Below are positions 16,555-25,795 of a DNA stretch of 40,345 nt, one piece after another. Source of the DNA: Oscillospiraceae bacterium. GTDB lineage: Bacteria; Bacillota; Clostridia; HGM11514. Within the stretch, counting starts at the first letter, position 1; every line of letters begins with the position of its first letter. The stretch covers positions 1 to 40,345 of the forward strand of contig SVJP01000004.1 of NCBI GenBank assembly GCA_015068925.1. The letters run 5' to 3'. The notes beneath the pieces were generated by a model that did no database searches, was not told the origin of the DNA, and saw only the letters and a list, made by a program, of their open reading frames with translations. Position numbers and translations under genes: made by a program.

Positions 16555-19134
16555 TTATTTCGTATCAATGATGATCAATTGCCTATCCTTGTCAAAAGAA
16601 TATTCATATCCCAAATTTTCTATGAGAAAACGGAGGGGAATCATGGTTCCATGTTGATTCAGATAAACGGGTGTGTTTAACTGAATTTGTTTTTCGTCTG
16701 CTTGTGCGGTATTTTCTCCTACTTGAAGGAGAATGGTATGTTGGTTACCGCTGATGGTCAGTGTTTCGTTTTTGGCAGACCATGTAACGTCCAAACCTGT
16801 TTGTCTGAAAAAGGATTGGGCAGAAACGAAGATGTCATCCTCCTGCATTTCAGAGTAAATTTCATAGGTTGGGACTGTTCCGTTTAAAATCATGCGAAGG
16901 TTCTGTTTCGGTTGATATTCCAATACAATGGTTTGAAACCGGCCGTCAATATAAATTTTTCCGTTTAAATACAGCACTTTTTTCAATTCTAAAAATGTAT
17001 TGGGTAAGGTAAAGTCAGTCCAATGGAGCCCGTCAGCAGAAACGGATAAAATATTTTCTGTTTCCAAATCGGAAAAATAGGTTTTCCATGATTTTTTGGA
17101 ATAGAACAATCCTCCCGTTGCTTTGATTTCACGGGGTGTTTTTCCCGATTCGTAGGCAATGGGATATTCTGTTCCCTGTTCCAAAACAGAGGTTATGTTT
17201 CCTCTTCTAATCAGTGTAAAAATACCGTTGTTTTCAGGAAAGCTGTGATTTCCCTCAGATTCGGAAACCGTGATTCCGTCTGATGTTTCCATCATTTTGT
17301 CCGATTGAATCCATATTCGGTCCCCTGATGAACCAAGTTTGTAGTTATACGAATTGGAAGAATGTTCTGCAGTTAAATTAAAATTTTTATCAAAGAAATA
17401 AATTTTATTCTGGAGGGGATTGTTGGCAATGTACCAATCCAGTCCGTTATCCCAACCGCAGAATCGTGCGGCGTAGCCTTGGTTGTATTTCACAATTTCA
17501 AAATTTTGACTTCGGTGCTGTAATAATTCTTGGGTTTGCATTGGTAAAGAGATTCGTTTCCACACACCTTCTGACAAGCGGTATAAGCTTCCTTTTTCCC
17601 ACCGCATATATTCTTCTCCGTTGAAAAATACTTGCTTCAAGGGAAATTCATTCAAGTGGTCAGAAAATGCATTTCCTGCAACGGGCATCAATTGTTTTCT
17701 GGAGGTTACAGTTAATTCATTGACCATACCGCCATAGCAATTGGTGGGTAAAATCACATCTAAAATATATTCTGCGGTTTCTCCTGCAGGAATTTCTGCA
17801 CTGAACATACAGGAATTGACTTTTACTTGATTGATTCCCTTACATAATGCAAAGGCATTTTCCGGTTTTAACGTATAGGGATTGAGCATGGTGCCCTCTT
17901 TATCCCGAACAATCACAATATTACTGGATTTTGCAGTTTCTAAGAAATAATTCAAATTTCGCGGATGGTTATCTGTGTTCTGAATTTTCAGATGATACCG
18001 ATTGGTAACACCAAAGTTTCCCAAGTTAAACTCCCATTGAGGGTCGGGAAGCTTATTAATATCCAAGGTTTTTGAGGTGTATTGATTGGGAATGTGTTTT
18101 TTCTCGCTCCAAGGCATTCCTTCTTCATAAATGGTGGTATCATGATGATAAATATCAAATGTCCATACATTGTTTTTTTGCCGTGGCGGTACCTTTTCTC
18201 CATAGTAGTCAAATTTGCTGTTATCCTTGAATTGAAAGGACAGCATATCCGAACCCACCGCAACCCCTTTACTGTACAAATATTCATCACGGCTTGGGTT
18301 AATATTGGTCATCCAATGAGGAACGGTATTGCCGTCGTTATAATATTGATTAAAAATCCGTACGGGCAAGGCGGTGCCGTTTTTGGTTTCGGCAGAAATG
18401 GTAATATCCAGGTTTGCTTCTACCATAGGAAGAGAGTCCGTTTCGATTCCCTTAATGGAAGTATCACGGTGGTATTTTCCGGGAAGTGCTTTTTCATTAT
18501 GATAACTGCGGTCGCCTACCGTTCCGTAATGCTTCAATGCAGCAAAATTGGCGTCAATTTCTCCGGACAACACGGTAAATTTCACCAGCATTAAAAATGT
18601 CATTTTTGGTGGAACGGGCTGATAATTATAAGCATATCGGCTGAACCAGTCCACATCTCCTTTTTCCAACGAAAGAGTTTGGGGAAGAGAGGACCCCTGA
18701 TAAGGAACATATTGCTGATAGCCGTTTAAGGTTCTGATGTTGATGTTCAAAAAATCCGCCCAGGCACCGATGCAATCCCAAAACTCGTCTCCTGTTGGCA
18801 AACAGTAAGCAATGGAATCAATGCGCACCCTTGCTCCTGTTTCGGTTTTAAATTCAATATCCGGCTCCACATCAAAATCCGTCCAGTTATAAAAACAAAA
18901 AAAGACGGAATAAGTGTTGGGCTTAAGGTTCTCGCATTTCATCATGTAAGTAGCATTTTCATTTTCAATGGTGGATAAGTCGTTTTCGGTTACATATTCC
19001 GGATTGTTACAATATAAATATTGTCCTCCGCCCGCTTTCTTAAATTGAACGGGAATGGGTTCTGTTTCCGCAAAACAAGAAAAAGTAAAAGACAGACCGA
19101 ATAACAGAAAGAGAACAGAAATCAGTTTTTTCAT
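16555..19134 (-). CDS. Large secreted stalk-domain protein, last gene of the comEC-holA operon
   Basis: 859 residues. The signal peptide is MKKLISVLFLLFGLSFTFSCFA. The long middle part is beta-rich, with many Trp and Tyr residues and several segments that look like beta-propeller or sandwich strands. The final about 110 residues form a copper-amine-oxidase-like stalk domain: 'DIFVSAQSFFRQTGLDVTWS' and 'GTMIPLRFLIENLGYEYSFD'. The ORF track begins at 19350 inside holA. The true ATG (19134) has GAAAGGAG upstream and overlaps the holA stop as ATGA. Translation is therefore tied to a DNA polymerase subunit, an odd pairing. Function unknown; surface location is likely. No typical lipobox. Confidence 0.82.
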   Translation of the reverse strand: MKKLISVLFLLFGLSFTFSCFAETEPIPVQFKKAGGGQYLYCNNPEYVTENDLSTIENENATYMMKCENLKPNTYSVFFCFYNWTDFDVEPDIEFKTETGARVRIDSIAYCLPTGDEFWDCIGAWADFLNINIRTLNGYQQYVPYQGSSLPQTLSLEKGDVDWFSRYAYNYQPVPPKMTFLMLVKFTVLSGEIDANFAALKHYGTVGDRSYHNEKALPGKYHRDTSIKGIETDSLPMVEANLDITISAETKNGTALPVRIFNQYYNDGNTVPHWMTNINPSRDEYLYSKGVAVGSDMLSFQFKDNSKFDYYGEKVPPRQKNNVWTFDIYHHDTTIYEEGMPWSEKKHIPNQYTSKTLDINKLPDPQWEFNLGNFGVTNRYHLKIQNTDNHPRNLNYFLETAKSSNIVIVRDKEGTMLNPYTLKPENAFALCKGINQVKVNSCMFSAEIPAGETAEYILDVILPTNCYGGMVNELTVTSRKQLMPVAGNAFSDHLNEFPLKQVFFNGEEYMRWEKGSLYRLSEGVWKRISLPMQTQELLQHRSQNFEIVKYNQGYAARFCGWDNGLDWYIANNPLQNKIYFFDKNFNLTAEHSSNSYNYKLGSSGDRIWIQSDKMMETSDGITVSESEGNHSFPENNGIFTLIRRGNITSVLEQGTEYPIAYESGKTPREIKATGGLFYSKKSWKTYFSDLETENILSVSADGLHWTDFTLPNTFLELKKVLYLNGKIYIDGRFQTIVLEYQPKQNLRMILNGTVPTYEIYSEMQEDDIFVSAQSFFRQTGLDVTWSAKNETLTISGNQHTILLQVGENTAQADEKQIQLNTPVYLNQHGTMIPLRFLIENLGYEYSFDKDRQLIIIDTK

Positions 19135-20117
19135 AAAGAAGCTCCTTTCGATACATCCAAACAAGCAGCAATACAGGTTTCCAAAACAGTCCAATCCGTA
19201 ACTGCTGACGATTTTAATGCAGTATCGCACTCTGCCGCCAGAGAAATCAGAGAAGTCAGTGTTTGTGCCGATAGTTTTCTTGCCGTAGCCGTATGCAGCT
19301 TGACAACGTAAGGATGCAAGCCTGTTCCTTGAGGTGTGGGATTGGGGCATTGCTTAATTTTGTAAATATCACAAAAAGATTTGGATAAAAATCCGATGAT
19401 TTTAATCGGACTTTCTCTGAGAATTTTTAAATCCGTCAAAATAGAAAAAGCGGTTTTGTTTTGTTGGTTTAAAACGGCATTGCTCAAATCAAAAATACGG
19501 TTTTCCACAGATTTGACAACAATTTTATCAATTTGTTCTGTTGTAATCACATCCTCTTCGGTACAGCTGCAAAGCTTATTGATTTCATGTTCCAGGTGGA
19601 ACATAGCCGAACCGCAACAGGAAATCAGATGTTCTATTGTTTTCACGGTAATTTTTTTCTTTTGCCGTTGCACCAAAATGGTAATCCATGTTTTCAATTG
19701 TGCTTCCGTCATTTGATTGCATTCTACCGTTTCTGCAAGAGCGAGCAGTTTTTTCTGTTTTTTGTCAATGGTTTGTTCTGCAAATACAATGCAGGCATAG
19801 TCAGGAACATCTGCCAAAATTGTTTGAAGAAAATCCTTATCAGCAGCTTTCGGATTTTTAAATACACCCGTATCTTTGAATAACAGAAGCTTCTTTTCTG
19901 CAAAAACAGGCGGCGTTTGCAAAAATTGTTCTATTTTTTCTTGCTCAATTTTATCTGTACGGTAGTAATTAAAATCCCGAAAAGAGTCTTCTGTAATAAT
20001 CAAATCTGTAATCTGACGGCAGTATTGCTGAATCAGATATGGTTCATCACCGTACAACAAATAGACGGGCCGCGTCATTCCTTGATTCAGCTCTTGTTTT
20101 AATTCTTCCGGTTTCAT
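19131..20117 (-). CDS. holA: DNA polymerase III subunit delta
   Basis: 328 residues, close to the usual 330-345. The subunit forms part of the clamp loader that opens the beta clamp. Family features are the N-terminal 'TRPVYLLYGDEPYLIQQY', 'LLLFKDTGVFKNP', 'PDYACIVFAEQTIDKKQKKL', and the C-terminal 'LHPYVVKLHTATARKLSAQ'. The usual order comEC-holA is kept, as in many Firmicutes. Both ends overlap neighbours by 4 bases (ATGA with comEC upstream, ATGA with the secreted gene downstream). Confidence 0.93.
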   Translation of the reverse strand: MKPEELKQELNQGMTRPVYLLYGDEPYLIQQYCRQITDLIITEDSFRDFNYYRTDKIEQEKIEQFLQTPPVFAEKKLLLFKDTGVFKNPKAADKDFLQTILADVPDYACIVFAEQTIDKKQKKLLALAETVECNQMTEAQLKTWITILVQRQKKKITVKTIEHLISCCGSAMFHLEHEINKLCSCTEEDVITTEQIDKIVVKSVENRIFDLSNAVLNQQNKTAFSILTDLKILRESPIKIIGFLSKSFCDIYKIKQCPNPTPQGTGLHPYVVKLHTATARKLSAQTLTSLISLAAECDTALKSSAVTDWTVLETCIAACLDVSKGASL

Positions 20118-22219
20118 GGGAGTCCCCCCTGTTCGTATGTAGTTTCAAGCAATAATTGCTCAACAATTCCCTTTTTGATTAAAAATCGGAGAGTGCCTTG
20201 TTCCTGATTGGAATAGGTGCGTCCGTATATTGCTACCTCCCCTGTTCCGATTTTTCCGTTTATCAATGCTTTTTGATTTAACTCCTTGCCGATGTCGGCT
20301 GTCATGGTATCTTGATAATACCAAAGCAAGGTTCCGTTGGGATAAAAATGACAGCGATTGTCCCCGGAAAGAGAAATGGAAAACGGTTGTGTAAAATCAG
20401 TCAGCTTCACTTGGTTATTTTTTGCAATTCGTTCGATTTCCGAAGCCAAAGACTGTTGAGGAGGCAGCAGGCTTTGCCCGATGGTTCTGTCTTTTCCCAA
20501 ATCCCGAAACAAAGCAACTGTACTTTTATTATAATTCATAAAACAAAAAACATCAATGGTTTTTATGTTATTTTTTTTGAAATAATCTAAAAAATCCTGA
20601 TAATCGTAAAAATAGGAAGTAGAATTTCCCGATACTCCTGCAAACAAAAGGGTGTTTCCTTCTTTGGTTTGTATCAATACGTTTTGAATGCATCCTGCAT
20701 TGATCACAGACAAGGAGTCATATCGGGAAAACCGATATTGCTGTATACTGCCTGCAATCAGACAAAGAACAAAGCAAAATAAAATCATAAAATTTTTTCT
20801 TCTGAGGGTGAGAAAATAACAGAAAACCAAAAAGAAACAATAAGCAGCAACAAAAAACCGATTAGGAATCGCCAGCTCGATGGTTGGTATTTTGGAAAGC
20901 CAAGTCAAAGGACCAAAAATCAATTCTGACATAAAATCAAGAAGAGTTGCTTCTAATGGAGCCAGTTGCGGAACAAGTGCCGTTGTAATCGCAAATAAAA
21001 ACACCGCGGATAACAATACGGAAAATAAGGGCACAACAATTAAATTGGCAATCAAGGAAATCATGGGAAATTGATGGTAAAAGGACAGCAGCACCATGAG
21101 CGATGTAATATAGGAAGAAAGTGTGACAGAAATCAGATTCAATACTCGACTTTTCGGAAAAATCTTTTCTGCTCCTTTTTGAATCATATCAGAAAAAGCC
21201 AAAATTCCCAGGGTGCAGGAAAAGGAAAGCAAAAATCCTGCTTGGAACAATTGCGTGGGTTGTGCCAGTAAGAGGAGCAATGCAGCTAAGAATAAAGAGT
21301 TGACCGAGTCTGATTCCGTCCATAAGCATTCTCCCAACAGAAAAAGGAAGCCCATAATACATGCGCGAAGGACAGGTGCTTGTCCGCCCATGAACAGTGC
21401 TAAAAACACAGGGACAGGCAAACAAATCCAACGGCTTGCAGGATATGGAACCCGAAAAAATTCTAAAAGTGCCAAAAGGGTCATTAATAAAATCGTAACG
21501 TGAAGTCCCGATACCGAAAGAACATGAGAAGTTCCTGTTTTGGAAAATTGTGTTTGTTGTACGCTGGTGATTTGAGAGCGGTCACCTGTGGAAATAGCAA
21601 TTAAGATTCCTTTCCACGGATATTCCAGATGTTTGTCTAACAATGCAATCATTTTCATCCGAATTCGTAAGGGTGCATAACGGACTTTACTCCATTTGGA
21701 AAGAGGAAGGGAGGATAGCTTTGGTTCTGAGCAATAAAGAGAGATCCCCTGTCGAATCAGATAGGCACCGAAGCCTTTTTCCTCTTGCTTCATCATTTTA
21801 GAAGAAGAAAGTGTTCCCGTTCCTGAAATAACATCTCCGGCATTTAATTTTTGTTGTGTTGATATCCATAATTTGAGAAAACTATGTGTTTCGTTTAATG
21901 AGGTTAAAGAAACCTGATAGGAATAACGACCGTTATTATTTTCCGAAGCTTGGATGATGGTTCCTTCAAAGCTCCCTTCCGTTAAATGCAAAGAGGCAGG
22001 TCGATCAATGAGAATGGTTTGGTGCGCGGACAAAAGAACGGAACCCAATCCAAAAAAGAAAATCATAAACAAAAAACCAAACGACCGCTTTAAAATGAAT
22101 AAGCCAAAACACAAAAGCGCAAACAAAATACCGCAAAACAAAAGCTGCTTTGCGGCGTATGCACAACAATAAATCCCTGCCATCAAAGACAGGCAAAACC
22201 AGATAATCGGACGCTTCAT
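20114..22219 (-). CDS. comEC: ComEC/Rec2-type DNA uptake channel, C-terminal nuclease-like domain degenerate
   Basis: 701 residues. N-terminal membrane helices (about 1-55), an OB-like DUF4131 region (about 60-170), then the competence core with 'GTSHVLSVSGLHVTILLMTLL' and 'GGQAPVLRACIMGFLFLLGE' and further helices to about 480. ComEC carries single-stranded DNA across the membrane during transformation. The last about 190 residues align by pattern with the metallo-beta-lactamase domain: 'SLSVINAGCIQNVLIQT' in place of '.V.DVGQGDA.LI', and 'DVFCFMNYNKS' where 'THPHADH' is expected. The metal-binding histidines are missing, so that domain is probably inactive. First codons 'MKRPIIWFCLS' overlap the upstream gene by 4 bases. 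Confidence 0.9.
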   Translation of the reverse strand: MKRPIIWFCLSLMAGIYCCAYAAKQLLFCGILFALLCFGLFILKRSFGFLFMIFFFGLGSVLLSAHQTILIDRPASLHLTEGSFEGTIIQASENNNGRYSYQVSLTSLNETHSFLKLWISTQQKLNAGDVISGTGTLSSSKMMKQEEKGFGAYLIRQGISLYCSEPKLSSLPLSKWSKVRYAPLRIRMKMIALLDKHLEYPWKGILIAISTGDRSQITSVQQTQFSKTGTSHVLSVSGLHVTILLMTLLALLEFFRVPYPASRWICLPVPVFLALFMGGQAPVLRACIMGFLFLLGECLWTESDSVNSLFLAALLLLLAQPTQLFQAGFLLSFSCTLGILAFSDMIQKGAEKIFPKSRVLNLISVTLSSYITSLMVLLSFYHQFPMISLIANLIVVPLFSVLLSAVFLFAITTALVPQLAPLEATLLDFMSELIFGPLTWLSKIPTIELAIPNRFFVAAYCFFLVFCYFLTLRRKNFMILFCFVLCLIAGSIQQYRFSRYDSLSVINAGCIQNVLIQTKEGNTLLFAGVSGNSTSYFYDYQDFLDYFKKNNIKTIDVFCFMNYNKSTVALFRDLGKDRTIGQSLLPPQQSLASEIERIAKNNQVKLTDFTQPFSISLSGDNRCHFYPNGTLLWYYQDTMTADIGKELNQKALINGKIGTGEVAIYGRTYSNQEQGTLRFLIKKGIVEQLLLETTYEQGGLP

Positions 22220-22518
22220 TCTTCTGTATCGTCCTCAAGAGCATTTTCTAACCAAACCTCTGCCAAATCCAGTGCGCGATATAATCCTTCACGGTTTACC
22301 TTATTTAATACTTTTTCTTTTCCGCTTCCGGAATTTGTCTGCAATGTTACGGTAATATCGGTTGCAACCTGCAAATCCTGTATTGCCTCTGTTTGATTCA
22401 CCGTCATCATAATAATGTATTTATCTTCCGGATTTCCGTAGTATAAAATTTTGCCGTTTCTGATTAACGGTTTTCCGTGATAGAAGAGAAACTCCTGTTT
22501 CTTTTTCTTTTCAGCCAA
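22216..22518 (-). CDS. Small conserved hypothetical protein, first gene of the comEC operon
   Basis: About 100 residues, cytoplasmic, no membrane segment. It contains 'FYHGKPLIRNGKILYYGNPEDKYIIMM' and a C-terminal 'GLYRALDLAEVWLENAL'. I recall similar small proteins in Clostridia, with a 'GKPLVR.G..IYYG...D.Y' pattern, but no function. The track starts at ATG 22542, only about 5 bases from the predicted transcription start. A strong GAGGAGGT lies inside that frame, 7 bases before TTG 22518, so TTG is preferred. It overlaps comEC by ATGA. Placement suggests coupling with comEC, not necessarily a role in competence. Confidence 0.72.
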   Translation of the reverse strand: MAEKKKKQEFLFYHGKPLIRNGKILYYGNPEDKYIIMMTVNQTEAIQDLQVATDITVTLQTNSGSGKEKVLNKVNREGLYRALDLAEVWLENALEDDTEE

Positions 22519-22553
22519 ATCGGTAACCTCCTCAAATAACATAAATTACCTTT

Positions 22554-22582
22554 ATTATACCATGAAATAAGCAAAAGGTAAA
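22554..22582 (-). promoter_or_regulatory. Promoter of the comEC-holA operon
   Basis: On the minus strand TTTACC, 17 bases, TATAAT. The predicted start near 22547 supports the TTG 22518 start of the first gene. Confidence 0.7.
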
Positions 22583-22631
22583 GAATTTTTTCAAATTTTC
22601 GAAAAAAAATAAAAAAATTTTCAAAAAAAGC

Positions 22632-22660
22632 TTGCAAGATGAAAAAATTAGTGTTATAAT
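22632..22660 (+). promoter_or_regulatory. Upstream promoter (P1) of the S-layer gene
   Basis: TTGCAA, 17 bases, TATAAT. It lies about 310 bases before the gene and divergent from the comEC promoter. Confidence 0.6.
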
Positions 22661-22780
22661 GGTAATAAGTCAAAGTGGAGACTTGTCTTTTCTTTGACAA
22701 ATGCTATTTTACAGCGGTTTTTCGTTTGTAACAGCTGTAACGCGGTTTGTTTACAGTTTTGTTACAAGTGAAAAATACCA

Positions 22781-22809
22781 TTGACTTTACCAAAAAGCAA
22801 TGGTATAAT
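22781..22809 (+). promoter_or_regulatory. Main promoter (P2) of the S-layer gene
   Basis: TTGACT, 17 bases, TATAAT. The predicted start near 22816 leaves a 160-nt leader. Confidence 0.75.
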
Positions 22810-22815
22810 CGTTTC

Positions 22816-22975
22816 AGACGATGGTGTAAGAGGCAAGACATGCAGCAACCTGTATTGGCGTACATATTGCTGCAAAAGGCAGTCGGAAGATAGAAAGGAA
22901 GAGATATCTTTCGGCTTTGGCAAACAGAAGCTCTTCCAAAAAAACAATCTTTAAGAACAAGGGAGGATTTGAGGT
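22816..22975 (+). promoter_or_regulatory. Structured leader of the S-layer mRNA with a possible 17-residue upstream ORF
   Basis: Hairpin 1 (22841-22874): TGCAGCAA pairs with TTGCTGCA and the inner TGTA pairs with TACA. Hairpin 2 (22897-22937): GGAAGAG pairs with CTCTTCC. A small frame, ATG 22840 to TAG 22893 (MQQPVLAYILLQKAVGR), has AAGAGG 6 bases upstream and spans hairpin 1. Long, stable leaders are typical of abundant S-layer mRNAs and slow their decay; a regulatory role of the small frame is speculative. Confidence 0.55.
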
Positions 22976-25732
22976 ATGAAAAATCTCAAAAAAGTAATGG
23001 CATTGGTAATCGTGCTGTCCATGGTTGTTAGCATGTTTACCGTAATGACCGCTTCCGCAGCTGATTTCGAAGACGTTATCGGCACACCTTATGAGGAAGC
23101 AGTTCTGACACTGGCTCCTATGGGAGTTATTGCTGGTTACGAAGAATCTGGCGTTATTTCCTTTAAGCCCGACCAGGTTGTAACCAGAGCTGAAATGGCT
23201 GCATTTATCGTTAGACAGTTAGGTCTGTCTGCAGCAAAGACTGTAACTGAGTTTACAGATGTTCCTCAGGATCACTGGGGTTCCGGAGCGATTAACATCG
23301 CTAACAAGAAATCCATCGTTGTTGGTTATGGTGATGATACTTTCCATCCCGACGAACAGGTAAGCTTTGAAGCTGCTGTTAAGATGCTGGTTTGCGCTTT
23401 AGGTTATGGCGTAGATGCTGAAGACAATGGCGGATGGCCTGCAGGTTATATCGCATATGGCGATAAGCTGGGTCTGTTAGACGGCGTTGAAGAACTGTTG
23501 GCTGATACTACTGCTGGTTGCACCAGAGGTACTGTAGCTCTGTTGCTGTACAATGCATTGGATATCAACATGCAGGAAGTTTCCTATTACAATGGTCAGG
23601 TTCTGTCTAAGACTATTTTAGAAGATACCATGACTTCTGAAATGGGTTATGAAAAGTGGGAAGATGTAATCGTTGCTGCAACTGATACAGCTGCTGTAAG
23701 CGGTTCTCTGCAAGACAAAGGCTATGTTGCTTTCGAAGGTTATAGCGAAGACGTTGTTGCCGGCGAATGGGATATGAATGCATATCTGGGACGTCCTGTA
23801 ACTGTTTATGTAAAATACAATAAGAAAGCAAATGAATACACCATCATTTCTGTAGTTGGAACTTCCTACAACAGCGAAGTTGTAACTTTGGATGCTGCTG
23901 ATATCTATGGTATGGATGACACTGATCTGGTATACTATGTAGATAAAGCTTCTTCCAGCAAAACTGCTGAATATACTCTGGCTGACCTCGCTATCGACGG
24001 TGGCGACCTGACCATGGTATACAATAACAAAGCTGTAGATCAGGCTGATCAGGATTATGAACTGATTACTGCTGCTACAAACGGTACTATCACTTTGATT
24101 GACTCTGCTGATGACGGTGTTTTCGAAAGAGTTATCATCGAAACCTATCAGAACTACCAGGTTGTAGAAACTGATGTTGAAGAAAACATGCTGTATCTGG
24201 AAAGCACAGTTGACGAAACTGAAGTTGAACTGGACGACAGCAAAGAAACCAACAGACCTAAGTTCTCCATCGTTGATTGTGAAGGTGCTGCTCTGACTTT
24301 GGCTGATTTGGCTGAAGATGACGTTCTGTCCATCTACTCTGATGTATATCCTACCTCCGGTAAGGACTACGTTAAAGATGCAGATGCTCTGAAGATCGTT
24401 GCTTGCAACCACACCATCGAAGGTGCTGTAACTTCTATCGCTAACAAGAAAGTTTACATCGACGGCGAAGCTTATGAAACTGACGGTGTTCTGTCCGTTA
24501 ATTCTTTCGCTATCGAAGATGAAGGTATCTTCTTCTTAGACTTCAACGGTGACATTGCTTTCTCTGACACCGCTGCAGTTCTGGATAACTTTGAATTCGT
24601 ATACGATGGTATCGTAGAAGGCAGAGACATCACTCTGTACACCTTGAATTCTAATGGCGACCAGGTTGAATATAAGATGGCTACTACCGTAAGAGTAGAT
24701 GGTTCTTCTTACAACATGAGCCAGGCTGCTGACAGAAACGCTCTGGCAACTGCTCTGAAGATCAATGGTTCTGAAGGTTTGACCGATGAATACATTGTAT
24801 CTCTGAAGACCAACGATGCTGGTAAGATCACCAGAATCACCAAGTTGGATGGAACAAAAGAACGTGGCTACCTGACTCACAGCGATAAGCTGATCGGAAG
24901 CTACTCCTTGAACGCTGACACTGTTGTATTTACTCTGCCTGCAAACGAAGACTTCGACGAAGACAATCTGAAGGCTACTAAGTACACCAGCCTGAGCAAC
25001 AACACTTCTTACAACTTCAAGGTTTGTGATGTTGATAAGAACGGTATTGTAACTTGTATGATCGTTTACACCACTGATGGTAAAGTTGACCTGGAAAGCA
25101 ACATCGCAGTAATCCAGAGCGTAGCTACCACTAAGGTTGATGACGAAATCGTACTGAGCCTGACCATGATTCAGGAAGGTAAGACCGTTACTAAGACCAC
25201 TAAGACTGATGATATCTTCTTCATCAATGATACTTATGAAACCATGTATGGTGAATCCGCTGCTATCGCTTACGGCGCATATCCCGGACAGATCATCATG
25301 TATGCTACTGATACAGCTGGTGCAATCTCCAGTGTTGACAGAGTATATCCCAGACCTTGCCTGGCTGAAGAATACGAAGATGGTTACTATCTCGTAGACG
25401 AATTCCAGACATGGGATAACACCTTCAGAAGAAACGACTATGCTCGTCTGTTCTTGGGTACTGGTTTCGTAGTTGAAAAGAACACTAACACTAAGGTTAT
25501 GACTGTTGATTCCGCTATCGAAGATACTGATGCTTCCTTCGTAGCTAACTATGGCTCTGCTCGTATCGTAGTTGTTGATACTAACATGGCAAGTGATGAA
25601 TTGGCTGTTAAGACCGGTAGCGCTGCTGACATTAAGGCTGGCGACTTCGTAGTAGTTCGTAAGTACAAAGGTACTGTTAGAGATATCGTTGTTTACAAGA
25701 ACTTCGATGCAGTTCCTGCGTTCTACAAATAA
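22976..25732 (+). CDS. S-layer protein with three N-terminal SLH domains
   Basis: 918 residues. The signal peptide MKNLKKVMALVIVLSMVVSMFTVMTASA is followed by SLH domains at about 30-82 ('FEDVIGTPYEEAVLTLAPMG'), 89-140 ('FTDVPQDHWGSGAINIANKK') and 148-200. SLH domains bind pyruvylated wall polymers. The remaining about 700 residues are acidic, Thr/Val-rich and beta-like, with no enzymatic motif. This is the usual build of a Clostridial S-layer subunit. Codon use is strongly biased to GCT, GTT/GTA, CTG, GAA and AAC, unlike neighbours, as expected of a very highly expressed gene. Ribosome site AGGGAGG. Two promoters and a hairpin leader precede it. Confidence 0.93.
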   Translation: MKNLKKVMALVIVLSMVVSMFTVMTASAADFEDVIGTPYEEAVLTLAPMGVIAGYEESGVISFKPDQVVTRAEMAAFIVRQLGLSAAKTVTEFTDVPQDHWGSGAINIANKKSIVVGYGDDTFHPDEQVSFEAAVKMLVCALGYGVDAEDNGGWPAGYIAYGDKLGLLDGVEELLADTTAGCTRGTVALLLYNALDINMQEVSYYNGQVLSKTILEDTMTSEMGYEKWEDVIVAATDTAAVSGSLQDKGYVAFEGYSEDVVAGEWDMNAYLGRPVTVYVKYNKKANEYTIISVVGTSYNSEVVTLDAADIYGMDDTDLVYYVDKASSSKTAEYTLADLAIDGGDLTMVYNNKAVDQADQDYELITAATNGTITLIDSADDGVFERVIIETYQNYQVVETDVEENMLYLESTVDETEVELDDSKETNRPKFSIVDCEGAALTLADLAEDDVLSIYSDVYPTSGKDYVKDADALKIVACNHTIEGAVTSIANKKVYIDGEAYETDGVLSVNSFAIEDEGIFFLDFNGDIAFSDTAAVLDNFEFVYDGIVEGRDITLYTLNSNGDQVEYKMATTVRVDGSSYNMSQAADRNALATALKINGSEGLTDEYIVSLKTNDAGKITRITKLDGTKERGYLTHSDKLIGSYSLNADTVVFTLPANEDFDEDNLKATKYTSLSNNTSYNFKVCDVDKNGIVTCMIVYTTDGKVDLESNIAVIQSVATTKVDDEIVLSLTMIQEGKTVTKTTKTDDIFFINDTYETMYGESAAIAYGAYPGQIIMYATDTAGAISSVDRVYPRPCLAEEYEDGYYLVDEFQTWDNTFRRNDYARLFLGTGFVVEKNTNTKVMTVDSAIEDTDASFVANYGSARIVVVDTNMASDELAVKTGSAADIKAGDFVVVRKYKGTVRDIVVYKNFDAVPAFYK

Positions 25733-25760
25733 GAATTACAAGCTGAATAATCAGCTAATT

Positions 25761-25791
25761 AGAACCGATGCTTTTGCGTCGGTTCTTTTTT
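25761..25791 (+). terminator. S-layer gene terminator
   Basis: AGAACCGA pairs with TCGGTTCT, followed by TTTTT. A small AGCTGA-ATAA-TCAGCT hairpin lies just before it. Confidence 0.85.
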
Positions 25792-25795
25792 ATGC

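Noticed and set aside
23618-24412. Minus-strand 264-residue ORF
   Set aside because: Antisense shadow created by the biased codons of the S-layer gene.
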